Below are positions 20,509-31,613 of a stretch of DNA of 64,000 nucleotides, piece after piece (positions within the stretch are counted from its first letter, which is position 1; every line of letters begins with the position of its first letter). The DNA is taken from NCBI GenBank assembly GCA_023091665.1, contig JALJCQ010000015.1, forward strand, positions 2,790,001-2,854,000, in the 5' to 3' direction. Below the pieces are notes generated by a model. It ran no database searches, was not told the DNA's origin, and saw only the letters and a program-made list of their open reading frames with translations. A program made the position numbers and the translations under genes. The DNA comes from Pythium myriotylum (lineage: Eukaryota; Oomycota; Peronosporomycetes; Pythiales; Pythiaceae).

Positions 20509-22308
20509 TTACACGGTGAACGTCTTCGTGGATTCGAGAAGCCACCAGTCAATGCGCACGGCGGGCGAAGAGAACTTGACGCGGACGGTCCACGAGCCTG
20601 AGGCGCCACTAGAGGCCTCGCTCAGGTTCGCGACGAACTGGTCGCGGAACTGCATCTGCTCGACACCGCCCTTGAGCCACCTGACCGTGTACTTCTCCTG
20701 AGCTGCAAGCTCCGGGAAATTGAGCTTGAACGGGTCCGAATCGCTACGCAGCTGCGCGATCGGGACAGCCTTAACTGTCGCGACCTTGGTCGACGCGTCT
20801 ACGGTTACGCTTTCAATCTGCCTGGCGCGTCCAAACAACTTGATCCAGAGATTCTCTTGGCACACTGGGCAAAACTTGGTCGATTCCATGTTGCGCATGA
20901 GGCAACGGTCGTTGGTGGGGCGATATGACTTCACGTTTTTGTCGTTCCACGTCGGATACGCCCCGACGTAGTCTGGGTTGTCGAGCACAAAAGTCAATTC
21001 GTCTCCAAACTCACTCAACTCGAATGAACAGAGCTGCTGAATGATCGTGTCATTGAACGGACCGTTGCCCGTGACCACGATCTCATGCGGACCAGGCGAC
21101 AACCCGTCCGTGAGGTTTCGATACGTGTAGAACGAGCGGTCCTTGAGACCTTTGGATTTCCATGGAAGCGGTTCGCCGTCAAGCGTGATGCTGATCGATG
21201 AGTCTTGATCTGCGCCAGAGATCGTGAAGAGTGCCTGCCAGCGCGAGTAGTTGCCACTGGACGTGAACGAAATCTTGTACGGGCCGTTCTTGAGGTCATA
21301 CCACATGTGGTTGGTGTACGTGAGTGCTCCCTTTTCCTCGCGGATGTTGTTGGGGTTGGTGAGCCAATCCTTCCAGCCGATGCTTGAGAGAGATGGCGCG
21401 TAATTAGCGCCCGTGTACGATTGGCCGGCGTCGTACTCCTCGCCCACGAGACCGAAACTGTGGCCCATCTCGTGGCGAAGCACGATCGTACCGGACGTAG
21501 GGCTACGCGTCGAAATGATGAACTGGCCACCCAGACCGCCGTAGAAGTCGTCGTTACCGATGATGGACGGGTAGTCACAAGCAGCGTTCCCCACAAGATT
21601 GCAGACCCGACGTACCTCATCTGGCTTGGACGTGTAGACACCCCGTAACTCGGTGCCGTCACGGTAGAGCCCGAACGCCGTGTCTTTCGGTACGCCATTG
21701 ACGCCGATTCCTGAGGCGTTCGAGGGCACGAATACAGCCCAGATGTTGAACAGAGGGAGATACTGCACAAAGGTCTCCCCGCTAAACATCTCGTCCGTGA
21801 GACGGTGGATATCGCTGAAGAACTTGTCCTCCTCCGAAGCCGTGTATCCATCACCCATGAACACGACGTCGACTCGGTTGGTCGGGTCGCCGGAGTCCAC
21901 GATCTTCCTGATCTTGGGTGACACGGTTTGAAGCGAGCGCGTCGTCGGTCCTGCCGTAACGAGACCGCCAGGACAACGCTCGGCGACAGCAGCCGCGACC
22001 GACTCTTCACTAGCGCCGAAGAGCTCGAGCCAAACCTGGTCCTTGGAATCCGCAGGCAACGACTTGAGCTCCTCGAGATTGATACGGTTCTGGCGCACCG
22101 TGCGCTGCTCGATGATGTCGGAGGGTTTCCTCACGAGGCGGTGGATCTGTGTCTCCGCGATAGGCTTAACAACGGTGCAGCGAGCTCCTGAACCTGCACG
22201 CAGATCCAGGAGGACCTTGGTCGAGAAGGTCTTGGTGATCTCTTCACTGGAGACTAGTAGTGCAAGGAATCCGCCGAAGGCAAGGACGAGCGAAGACGGC
22301 GACAGCAT
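20509..22308 (-). CDS. Secreted M64-family (IgA peptidase-like) metallopeptidase
   Basis: 599-aa predicted zinc metallopeptidase of family M64, named after a bacterial immunoglobulin A-cleaving enzyme. The zinc site is seen as HEMGHSFGLVGEEYD, with the HExxH histidines at about residues 279 and 283 and the conserved acidic GEEYD after it. Upstream are DVVFMGDGYTASEEDKFF and FNIWAVFVPSNASGIGV, typical of the M64 core. A signal peptide-like start (LVLAFGGFLALLVSS) suggests secretion. The part after residue 380 is a beta-rich C-terminal region of unknown role. The ATG at 22308 is chosen; the open frame extends three codons upstream without an ATG. Substrate in this organism unknown; a role in degrading environmental or host protein is inference. 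Confidence 0.87.
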   Translation of the reverse strand: MLSPSSLVLAFGGFLALLVSSEEITKTFSTKVLLDLRAGSGARCTVVKPIAETQIHRLVRKPSDIIEQRTVRQNRINLEELKSLPADSKDQVWLELFGASEESVAAAVAERCPGGLVTAGPTTRSLQTVSPKIRKIVDSGDPTNRVDVVFMGDGYTASEEDKFFSDIHRLTDEMFSGETFVQYLPLFNIWAVFVPSNASGIGVNGVPKDTAFGLYRDGTELRGVYTSKPDEVRRVCNLVGNAACDYPSIIGNDDFYGGLGGQFIISTRSPTSGTIVLRHEMGHSFGLVGEEYDAGQSYTGANYAPSLSSIGWKDWLTNPNNIREEKGALTYTNHMWYDLKNGPYKISFTSSGNYSRWQALFTISGADQDSSISITLDGEPLPWKSKGLKDRSFYTYRNLTDGLSPGPHEIVVTGNGPFNDTIIQQLCSFELSEFGDELTFVLDNPDYVGAYPTWNDKNVKSYRPTNDRCLMRNMESTKFCPVCQENLWIKLFGRARQIESVTVDASTKVATVKAVPIAQLRSDSDPFKLNFPELAAQEKYTVRWLKGGVEQMQFRDQFVANLSEASSGASGSWTVRVKFSSPAVRIDWWLLESTKTFTV

Positions 22309-23357
22309 CGTGAACAAGGCGAGGACTTGGTCTTTGGGTCGTGGTTTTCAGAGTGATCGATGAAAACCCCTCATCCGAATGCTTCCTGTTCTGAAGGCTA
22401 TCCCTCTGAAATGGTGCAATCAGCATCCAACAGCCTCTTGCAGCGGGAAGGTTTCGGTCTTGGAGGGACAAACCGGATGAATCGTCTGTTGATCATTGAT
22501 CATTATCAGTACTGTGTGGGAGGAATGGATTACGTGGGATTCTCAGTTCCGTACGGGTCCTTTGTTACCCATAGAGTACCATCCCAGAGGACATGCCCGC
22601 CGCCATCACACCCGCGAAAACGCCATTGCACGCGAATGTTCCCACGGAGATCAGCCATCAGCAGTAAAGACGAAGCTCCCGAGCGAGGCTGGCGACTCGC
22701 GAAGACCCAAGCGACCAGGCTCGCCCATGGCAGACAGCCATGCACCATGCGCCAGCGCCGTCGAGGCTGAGAGCCGTGATGCCTCACTGTCGCTGCTGAG
22801 CTCGCTCGTTCGATGCACAAGTCGAGGCTGAACTCCCGCCAGCGAAAGATCCCCGTAGACAGGCCGGCCGGTCACGACGGTCAACATGTCATCGAGGTGG
22901 CCCACACCACTGAATCCGTCCTCCTGGTCCACTCTTTTTCTATGGCGAACGATACCGAAGCCTTCGAAAACTGGATATGATCGAATGAATCCACTCCTCG
23001 TCCGCTCCTGAGCGGACGGAAATCTTTCCGTCGATACTTCCCTCAAGTCACTCCTTCTCGTCCACCACACCCGTCCACTCCCCTCCACTCATCCAAACCA
23101 AGTCAATCCCCACCGCGCTGCTTGTCATCGCCCGCTCTTCCCGACCGTAACTTACATCGATCCGCCGTAAACTACCAGATCCGATCGCATCGGATCCTTC
23201 CACTCCCCGTCGCACATGGTCACCCCCCATCACGTCGCCTGCCGCTCCTGATGGCCGCCGCGAGCATTTCGGCCGCGCCTTCCGAGCGAGGAGACGCCGC
23301 CAACGCACGCGCCAGCGCCAGCGAACGCGAGCGCGAGCGAACGCGACGGCGACGACC
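22309..23357. other. Divergent intergenic region and left edge of duplication
   Basis: Divergent promoter region between the M64 gene and gene A. The duplicated arm begins at about 22580; from there on the sequence reappears inverted near 36405-37182, so the copied segment includes about 780 nt of gene A's upstream flank. Confidence 0.65.
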
Positions 23358-26300
23358 ATGGCGACCGCGCTCTCCGCCGAGGAGCGCGCGCGGCGGCTGA
23401 TGGCCCAGGCGACGGCCCTGCGGCTCGAGCAGCGAGGACTCGCGTGTCTGCGCGAGACACTGGGCAGCGCGGCGACGGCGCAGCGGAGCAGCGACCAGCG
23501 AGAGCTCGCGGCGTGCGTGGAGACCATCGCACGCGCGATGCACGAGTTCATGGAGACAGAGGTGCGCTTGGTCCAGGCCAGGGCCAGGAAGCTCCAGCGC
23601 GTGGTCGTCGAGCTCCAGGACGAGAAGAGGAAGACGCGCGCCGTCGAGGAGACGATCGCGCGCATGGACAAGGCGCGCCTGTGTGCGCTCCACCGCCGCG
23701 CGCAACTGGAGGCGGCGCACGGCATCGCGAGAGACCCGGCGGAGACGGCCCCACGGCTCCCGAGCGTGTTGGTGGCGTTTCCTCGCTTTGCCGACGAGTT
23801 GCTCTACAACCTCCCTAGCGAATACTACTCGGCGGATCTGCGCAACGAGATCATCGAGGCGTTTCTCGACGCCGTCGACTTGGAGCACGTGAGCCAGTTC
23901 GACGCCGCGACGCGCTCGTTCGTGGAGCGATTCATCGTGATGGCTCAGGACTACCGCCACCTGCTCTTCCAGACGGCGCTCGTCGCCGTGATGGAGGACT
24001 CGTGCTCCTTCACGTATGAGAAAGCGCTAGTGCGTACGCGCCTGGTGCGCCAGGGGAAGGAGCGGTTCGTGCGTCTGTATGAGCCCTGCGTTCGCGCGGC
24101 GGTCGAGGCACTCCAGGCCACGGAAGCAGCGATCGCAACGGCCGGCGGCTCTGCCTCGCTGGCTCTTGTGCCGCAGTGTGTCGCGACGAACGCGCAAGAC
24201 CAGAAGCAGCCCGCGGCGCTTGTCGTCTGCGCTGCGCCGTATGTCGCGAGCGTGTCGAGGATGAAGATGGTAGAGACCTTGTCGGATGCCAAGCGGGTCG
24301 TGGACACGATCATGCAGCGGCTCGTGCAGGTGGGAACGTGGAGACCGAAGTGCGTCGACTCGACGGGCGAGCTGCTGGTGGCTGTCCCGCAGACGAACCA
24401 CCACAGCCAAGGTCGTCTTGTCACGGTGGTGTTTCCCAGCAGCTTCCTGAAGAAGGTTTTGTGCGCGGAGCGAGACGCAGCGGCGGCTGTGCTGACGCAG
24501 TGTCGCTCGGAACTGGAGACGCAGAGCGAGTCCGACCAGGAGTACTTCTCAACGGGCCTTGAGATGCTGAGCATGTCGGTTGAGAGGATCACCGAGTGTG
24601 TGGACAAGGTCGCGGCCTACATGACGCACGAGATCAGTCTCTTCGAGTCTGTGTATCGTGACGGAGAAGCAGCGGCGCCGCCTCCTGGTGTATCGGATCT
24701 GCTTGTTTGCCACGAGTCGCGCCACGCGGTGTGGCAGGATCCCGTTGGGTCTTCGGTCGCAGCGGCTGACGCGGCCGACGCGAGCACCGACGTGTGGAGT
24801 CCTCAGCCCACGCAGACGTGGATCCGCGCGCGGACAAAGGCGGCGCTGATCCAACACGCGGCGTCCGAGTTCATCATTCGTGTACTCGGGACGATGGTCG
24901 CGGCGACTCGCGTCGGGCACAAGGACGCCCACGAGGGGCTAGAGTTTGTGTCTCGGCTGCTGTCGGCGACCACGCGTGCCTGCGAGTTGACGGTTTACGA
25001 TGTCTCTTTGATGATGATGATAGCGAGAAAGACGACGATGCCACCTCAGTTGGCCTCGGCAATCGCTCGCGTGTCGTCGTTGAAGGAGCAGTTGGTCGCG
25101 TCGGTGGAGCAGTGGACGAAGGTGGTGGATGTCTTGCGAGACCGCGGCGTGTTCACGAGCGACGCTGTCGACGATGTTGAAGATACGGCTGTGTGTAGTG
25201 TGAGTGAAGGACGCGACGCAGCGTCCTCGTGTGCGACGACGACGGATAGTAGTATCCCAGAAGATCGTGAAGATCGCCGCTTGACAGAGACCTCGATTGA
25301 GGCACCGATCAAGGTCAAGCGCGATCAAGGTGCGCAGGCCATTGTCCGGTCTGCGCCGCAGGTCACCGTGGCAAACACCCAGATATCTCCTGTCGAGCGG
25401 CTGCGTGAGCTGGTGGAGAAGTGCTCGCGCTTGCTGAGTGAGCTGGGTGTGGCCGTCAAGAAGCCGGGCGTCGAGTTTGCGAGCGAGTCGATGCGGTTCC
25501 ACGACGCGGCAGTTCCTGTTGCCGCGTGAGTAAGTATTTGCGTGTTGCCTCTCTAGCTTTGTCCACGCGAGTCCACACGTGCTGCTGTTGCCGCCGCCGA
25601 CGTCGCGCCAGAAGAGCAAGTCGCGGTGACAGACACGCATGAAAAGGATGCACTGTCACTTGCGGGCGTCAGCACGGAGCGTTGGGAGCGAATGTTGCCC
25701 CATAGACACGGCTGGTCGCAGCTCTTCGGTCGAGCACAAAAGGCGAGTCGGTGGCACGCAGCAGCACCGTCGTGTGGCGGTCGTGGCGAAGTCGAGCCAA
25801 GTAGAGAGGCAGCCGCGGTACTACCGTGGAGTCCGTGATCGAGTCGTCGTTGCAATTGAGCCCGGCAGCTTCGGCCCCTACGTGTCTTGCGAGGTCTGAC
25901 TGTCGTTGCGATGTGCGTGTCGTGTGCATGTGTAGGTAGTGATTGCATTGTGAAGAGAGAATATATCGTTGTTATTCTCTCGATGTGATGTGTGAACCAC
26001 TGCTGAGCATCCATGTCTATGCTCGGCGAGGGTAACAAGTTTTTAGCCAACAGAGGCGCTTGTACAGAACAACGAGAGGGGAAACTACATCACGCGGCCG
26101 ATAATCTCGCGTCGAGACCGAGATTTGCACTCGCACTAACGGGAAATTCGCTGTAATGAATTTTCCAAACGCCGAGAAGATTGGCCTGGAGTGTGACAGT
26201 TGAACGGAGCCAGCTCCATGGTCAATGTCGGCAGACTCGTTGGTGGCTTGTGACAAAGCCACATGTAGCCATATCCCTGGAGTCACCGATCACCGATCCG

Positions 26301-26664
26301 ATACCGGTCCCATCCTGGGTGGACATTGCTGGAAGAAAGAAAGGAATGCGTGAGAAGGTCTGGTCCGCGAGCATCCGCGACGCTGCGATCGTGCGACTCG
26401 GAGGAACGCACGCGGATCCGCAGAGTCAGTGCGACGTTTGCGCCGTCGGGATGTGGATCTCAGGAGTCACGTGCGACGCTGCGGAAGGAAGACAGGCATG
26501 ATCGCAACCACGGATGCGGAGTGGATGCCAGGAACTGGACTTGAGGGGCCTGCTCGTTGAACTCGATCTGCGCTTGGACTGGGGCGTCGTCCTCATCAGC
26601 ATACACGCATATTGGCACGCCGATCATCAACAGCTCCTGCCATTGCCGTGTCTCCTGAATGAAA
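22580..26664 (+). repeat. Left arm of 4.1-kb inverted repeat (block A)
   Basis: This stretch recurs in reverse complement at about 33085-37182. The two copies are nearly identical across the gene, with only a few amino-acid differences in 723, and across both flanks. Identity begins sharply around 22580. Divergence rises after about 26570 and homology ends near 26664. The interior between the arms is not palindromic. Confidence 0.9.
23358..25529 (+). CDS. Coiled-coil-rich protein of unknown function (gene A)
   Basis: 723-aa protein I do not recognise. Residues 1-120 are Ala/Arg/Glu-rich and strongly helical, probably a coiled coil (for example ARARKLQRVVVELQDEKRKT). A globular region follows with FPRFADELLYNLPSEYYS near residues 137-154 and a helical middle part. 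A second helical segment (VSSLKEQLVASVEQWTKVVDVL) lies near residues 573-594. A Ser/Thr/Asp-rich linker leads to a last amphipathic helix (VERLRELVEKCSRLLSELGV). No signal peptide or membrane segment. The architecture is reminiscent of vesicle-tethering or cytoskeletal proteins, but no family can be named. High G/C at third positions and long intact frames in both copies support a real gene. The inverted copy is at 34233-36404. Confidence 0.75.
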   Translation: MATALSAEERARRLMAQATALRLEQRGLACLRETLGSAATAQRSSDQRELAACVETIARAMHEFMETEVRLVQARARKLQRVVVELQDEKRKTRAVEETIARMDKARLCALHRRAQLEAAHGIARDPAETAPRLPSVLVAFPRFADELLYNLPSEYYSADLRNEIIEAFLDAVDLEHVSQFDAATRSFVERFIVMAQDYRHLLFQTALVAVMEDSCSFTYEKALVRTRLVRQGKERFVRLYEPCVRAAVEALQATEAAIATAGGSASLALVPQCVATNAQDQKQPAALVVCAAPYVASVSRMKMVETLSDAKRVVDTIMQRLVQVGTWRPKCVDSTGELLVAVPQTNHHSQGRLVTVVFPSSFLKKVLCAERDAAAAVLTQCRSELETQSESDQEYFSTGLEMLSMSVERITECVDKVAAYMTHEISLFESVYRDGEAAAPPPGVSDLLVCHESRHAVWQDPVGSSVAAADAADASTDVWSPQPTQTWIRARTKAALIQHAASEFIIRVLGTMVAATRVGHKDAHEGLEFVSRLLSATTRACELTVYDVSLMMMIARKTTMPPQLASAIARVSSLKEQLVASVEQWTKVVDVLRDRGVFTSDAVDDVEDTAVCSVSEGRDAASSCATTTDSSIPEDREDRRLTETSIEAPIKVKRDQGAQAIVRSAPQVTVANTQISPVERLRELVEKCSRLLSELGVAVKKPGVEFASESMRFHDAAVPVAA

Positions 26665-27116
26665 GAAATCTCAACACCTTGATCAAACAAGCAGCGACAA
26701 AGCTGTCGTCGAGGTTTCGAAACCAGACTGTGAGACCGTGGAAGCAAATGGAGCGGACGGAAAGTCCAGGGAATATGTCGAGATCTCCGGCGAGCAGAGA
26801 ATCCACACGATTGTATTTGCTCTATCCTGGAGTTGGTGCGAGTATTTATTCATGCCAGAGTGGTGTCCACCGGGCGACGACTTCGCGATATACATCTACG
26901 TATCTTTTTTGCTGAAGAATTAAGTCTACGCGAGACCTGATGTATGCTCAGTGGAGCCATCACACTCGTCTCATTCTTCAGAGCTACAAGCTAACGCAAG
27001 AACCATTCGTGGTATATTTATCAGGGTATCTGGATAAATTTATCAGGGTACAAACGCATCGGGAAGTTTATTGCTGGAGTTAGATTTCCATCGTCTCGTT
27101 TTCGAGCAGTTCACTC
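25530..27116. other. Region between gene A and WRREL gene B
   Basis: About 1.6 kb. The first 1.1 kb belongs to the inverted repeat arm and has no convincing gene, although open frames of up to 165 codons exist and are conserved between the arms only because the DNA is. 26740-26935 is a segment repeated at 32436-32614. A 13-nt direct repeat (ATTTATCAGGGTA) occurs at 27015 and 27037. Confidence 0.5.
26740..26935 (+). repeat. Dispersed ~190-nt repeat, copy 1
   Basis: Matches 32436-32614 in direct orientation, sharing long stretches such as GCCAGAGTGGTGTCCACCGG. It lies just upstream of WRREL gene B here, and within a mosaic of fragments at the other site. No coding role is evident. Confidence 0.75.
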
Positions 27117-28993
27117 ATGTTGGCGAGGGTAGCGGCAGATCGATGGCGACGTGAGCTTGCACTCTGGCTGAATCATCTCCATGACAAGTTGCGCATCGAA
27201 ACTCCGCCTCTTCCAAATGTGCAGCAAATGACTGACCTATGGATGGTAGTCGATGTTCGGAACACGGGGAACTTGGAGCCTCTGGAGTGGACAAGAACAA
27301 TTCAAGCGCTCGAGCTTCTGGACTTGTTGGTGCCTTGGACCCAGAAGTCGGTTGGGATATTGTGTTCAGTCTGAATCGCGTTAGAGAAGAAGACGTTTAC
27401 CGAGTAGGGAGAATGATCCCGCGACGTCAAGCCCGTCTTCGCTTTGTTCTTCTGTTTTCAAGCCATGACTTGAGTCGCAACCCACAATCCGTCTTCCTTG
27501 CGATACGCCAGCTACTTGGAGAGGATGTCCGACTTTTGATGCCCGAACCAACCGAATTCTTACGAGTACAACAGCTTCTGCTGGATGAGTGGAAGAATGT
27601 CCATCATTGCGAAACCTTTGATCGAGCGAAGCACGGACGTGTCCAGGTCAAGTTGGAAATTCTTCTCCCTGGCGCTATACCATCGGAGTTGTTGCTTTGG
27701 ATTACCCAAGAGATTACAGCTCTAGCTGACACAAACGAGAATTTGATCTCGGAACCACCAGTCGATAATACTGTGGAGTCTCACGCACAGCCACAGCTAC
27801 GAAAATCTCCGTTCGTCTGTGCTGGGCTTGAGATTGAGTTTGACCGTCACGTCCTTGACGCAAATCCTGCAACAATAGCTCTCTTTCAACTTGCTGTAAC
27901 CAAGGCGCTACCGATCACAAAGCTCGTAGTAGACAACAATAGTTTCTCCCGCATGCAGGGCGGTCTCCAGGCGATGCTACTGAGGAATATGTGCGGTGTT
28001 TGGATGGACGACGATAGAGGGATCGAGTCACTCGAGCTTCGTGGGCACTTCAACGAGAAACAAGTCGCGGCACTCGCTTCTGCTCTTGCTCATAGCCAAG
28101 GCATCAGGGACTTTAGGCTGGTAGCTCCATGGTTCGATCCCAGTGCCTCGCTCGACGGAAGCGTTTATGGATATTGGTGGCCGTGGCTCGCTTACGCACT
28201 CTTTAGTCGCAACGCAACTCATTGCGTTCAGAGAGTGACCCTGGAGGTTTATTGCCTCGATCTGGCAACTGTCTCTTTGATGCGCCAGATTTTGGAACAC
28301 GACGACCCTCTCTCGCTTCTGTGCTCGCTTGATTTACGTGAATCCGATCGACATGTCAACACGGAAGCTTCATTGGGTGTGATCGTGAAGCCTGGTACTT
28401 GTGTAACTCTCGGGCATTGGAATGAAAATGATCGATCAAGATCAGCTGATGGCGATGTTGAGGTCACTGAGACGCAGCTTCTCCCTATTACGCAAGTCCA
28501 TCGTGGCAAGGGAATCATCGAAATCTTGCTACCAGGTGCTGGAGTTGCTTGGGTCGAACGCTCGGGCGTCATCGAGGCAAAGGATTTTCCTCGCCGTGAC
28601 AAGAGTCCCATCCAGTACCTTTGCCTCGATTATATCGAGAATGATGACGTGGCCGTTGTGGTGGAGCTACTGAGACTAGTCGGTGGGGACTTGACTGAGC
28701 TGGAATTATGCGGCGACACAGCCGTCTTCAGCGATTCTTTTATGGGAGGCGTGTGCTCCGCGTGCCCTCGACTTCGAATCCTTCGGGTCAGTGGCCAACT
28801 TCAGACTCAGTGTGACGGCGATCCAATCTACACGGCCGAGGCCATCGCGTTTCTCAGCGTGCTGCGAGGCTCTACGCATGAAATCAAGCGGCCACGCCTC
28901 GAAACTCCCCTCGCTCGCCATCGCATCAACATCGAAAGCATCGTACGCATCCTGACGCTCGCTGGCGTGCCGCTCACGCGAATCTGCGCGTGA
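27117..28993 (+). pseudogene. WRREL-family gene B (frameshifted, C-terminal deletion)
   Basis: Family member starting at ATG 27117 with DRWRRELALWLNHLHDKL, ETPPLPNVQQMTDLW and IQALELLDLLV. At about 27331 the frame shifts: the expected RVDPEVGWDIVF continues in another frame, consistent with a one-base indel. The second frame then runs open to 28993 and ends in the family tail LAGVPLTRICA. Near 28785-28835 the sequence passes directly from LRVSGQLQTQ to CDGDPIYTAEA, so a stretch that carries NTRLER in paralogues is missing. A related fragment on the inverted copy (41717-42010) retains part of the missing stretch. Probably a pseudogene; a sequencing error could explain the shift but not the deletion. 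Confidence 0.72.
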
Positions 28994-29204
28994 ACCAGGC
29001 AACCTCACGCCTGGTATTCGACACTTCGCTTCAGATAGATCCACTCTAACGACCATCAGATCCCCTGCAGGCTCCTCGCAGAATATATCCATGGCCTTCT
29101 CTACTTTGCCCATGCTTCATTATTAACTGAGACCGTTCACTCGAACCAGTTAGAAACATGCAATTCAACTCGGAGGAATCTTCTTCGTTCCATATTTCCA
29201 GACC

Positions 29205-31430
29205 ATGGCGAGCGAAGCCGACGACGAGCGGTGGCGCCGAGAGCTCGCACCGTGGCTCGAGCTGCTCCGCGAGCGCTTCTGGGTCTCCGTGCCGCCGCTG
29301 CCGACGCGCGAGCAGATGCGCGGCGTGTGGCTGGAACTCGATTCGATTTCCGCGCCCGACTTGGCGCCGCCGACGTGGACGCGGATCCTGGAGGCGCTCG
29401 AGCTGCTGGATCTGCTCGTGCGGGTCGACGCGCACGTGGGCTGGGAAGTGCTGCTGAATAGCGGGATTCTTGTGGACAATCGCAACTTCCTCATGAACGA
29501 GGCGGCGCTCTTCCCTCGCGACAAAGTTCTGCCGAGGTACCAGCTGCAAATGAACGAGTCGGTCATGACGCATAATCAACCCCAAGCGTTCCTCGCGCTA
29601 CGACGCATGGTCGGAGACGATGGAACGCCGTGGACCCCTCAATCCGCTGAGTTTCTTCGCATCAAGCAGCTTCTACTGGACGAATGGGCCCAACGCCACA
29701 ACGGGCAAAAGTTTGATCGAGATATCGAAGGGCGGATCCAGCTCCAGCTCCAAATTACAATCCCACAGCCCCAACATGGCAATTTGATCGCGCAGATCGC
29801 GCAACGCGTTAAAGATCTCGAGAATGCGAACGCAGCTCTCGGACCGAGTGCAGTGAAGCCGCCAGAAGGGACGACAGAAGAGAGACAGTGGCTGTCGCGA
29901 CGTCAACGCGCTCAGTTCCATTTCACGGAGATGCAGTTCATTTTTCGTCCACACACGCTTAATCCCATGACAGCCGCGAGCAAGTTGCTCGCAATGACAG
30001 CTAGCAAGTCTCTCCCTCTCAAGAAGATTGTTCTGACCGGAGAATCGATGTCGAAATTCGACGTGAGCACTCATTGGAAGCCGATCGCAAGCGTACTCGG
30101 CGCGACCACCGAAAGTGGGAAAATTGTTTTCATTAACATTAAGTGGGAGTGGCGTGCAGTCGTTGAGAATCAATACGGGAGCGTTTTCGAAGGCTATGGT
30201 GGCGTCAGTGGCGACTGCGATCGCTCAAAGCAGGAGTTTGTCCAGTCTCGATTTTTGGAGCGACGGAATCAGTGGCCAATCTGATCATGCGACGTGGTGG
30301 CTATGGCTTGGCTATATCCTCTTCAGCTTGGACACAAGCCATCGTCTAGAAGCCGCAACGTTGAGAGTGGGTCACTTGAATGCTCAAGACGTTGCCACTT
30401 TCAGACGAGTCATACACCACATCAATCCGCTTGCTTTTATCTGCAGCCTCGACAAATCGGAAAAGAAGCGGGCTGTTCTTGAGAAGTCACCACCTTTAGG
30501 AGCGTTACTGAAGCCGGGGACGAAAATTTGTGTCGGCCATCGTTGCGCCCATCAAGCCGCGCAAGGCCAAGAACTTGGGATAGTCACATCGCAAGAGCAC
30601 ATATATCCTATCGTCGAAGATGATGCCGATGAAGACTTCGTGGAGATTGTAGTCGCCGGAGCTGGTGTTGCCTGGGTCGCTCGCGAAGCTATTGTTTCAA
30701 AATTGGCGATGCCTCGGCGCTCGAATCGTCCGTTAAAACGCCTGCATCTGGCGCAGATGGAAGAAGACGCGATGGATTCTGTCCTGGAGCTCCTGATGCT
30801 GGTTGGAGGTGACTTGAACGAGTTGGTATTCATGTATAGTGGTACGAGCCTGACAAACGGTTTTCTCGAGCGCGTATGCGTCGTGTGTCCAAATCTCAAG
30901 GCACTATGGCTAGATGGCCTACTCACGAGCTTCAATTGGCTGCACTCACCTCAAGAACCCCCGCGTTGTCGACTTGAGAAGGTGATGATTGAGTCTCGAG
31001 TGGACGATCACAAAAGTTTTCTTCAATTGTTCACGACACTGAGCAATAACGAGCATCCTCTAACCAGAAGCCTCCGCGAACTTCACTACAACTCGAAGCA
31101 GCGGTTATCTGATAGAGACCCTCGGCTCAACGAGATTGGCGAGCACTGGACAGACATGCTTAGTAAAAACTGGCGACTTGAGCGCAGTGAGTTTGCTTAC
31201 TACGATGACGATGAGTCCGAAGACCCAGACCCGTTCACAGAGGCGTACCGGGGTCATAACGGCGATCAAATATTCGTCCCTCAAGCGATTGCGTTTTGGA
31301 GTGTGACTCAGGCTAGCCGTTACAAACGCCAGCGTCTCGAGACAGACGCAGCTCGCTATCGATTGCACAAGAGAGTGTCCACCTCATCTTCGAGATGGCT
31401 GGGATCCCGCTGAGACGGATCTGCGTGTGA
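29205..31430 (+). pseudogene. WRREL-family gene C (28-nt insertion and C-terminal frameshift)
   Basis: Starts at ATG 29205 with DERWRRELAPWLELLRERF, SVPPLPTREQMRGVW and ILEALELLDLLVRVDAHVGW. The frame breaks at 30120-30147, where 28 nt not present in the inverted copy C' separate TTESG from SGVQSLRI. The insert is flanked by direct repeats of AAGTGGG. After it the frame is open to 31413. At the 3' end the family tail (ESVHLIFEMAGIPLRRICV, stop at 31428-31430) is in a different frame from the main frame, which ends in unrelated residues. The same tail shift is present in C'. The 3' half is virtually identical to C', whereas the 5' half has diverged visibly. Confidence 0.75.
30113..30147 (+). 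other. 28-nt insertion flanked by 7-nt direct repeats
   Basis: Relative to C' (rc near 40610), gene C has 28 extra bases at 30120-30147, flanked by AAGTGGG at 30113-30119 and 30141-30147. This could be a target-site-duplication-like footprint of a small mobile element or a templated repair insertion. It lacks GT-AG borders, so it is not an intron. Confidence 0.75.
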
Positions 31431-31613
31431 GATCTTTGGTACAATGTTTCCGTTCAAAAGGTTGGCGTAATTCTACTCCTCCTTCCAACGTCGAAGGCTG
31501 ATTCGGAATTTGATCTGTCAATAAATCCTTGGCCTTCTTTCAGATGCGAGGAGTCAGCGAGATACATCAGAGCAGCTGCTTCGTGCGTCATCTCACTTTG
31601 GATTGTCGGATAG

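Noticed and set aside
26181..26501. 106-codon frame conserved in both inverted arms (33261-33581)
   Set aside because: Conservation follows from recent duplication; no codon bias, motif or paralogue elsewhere.
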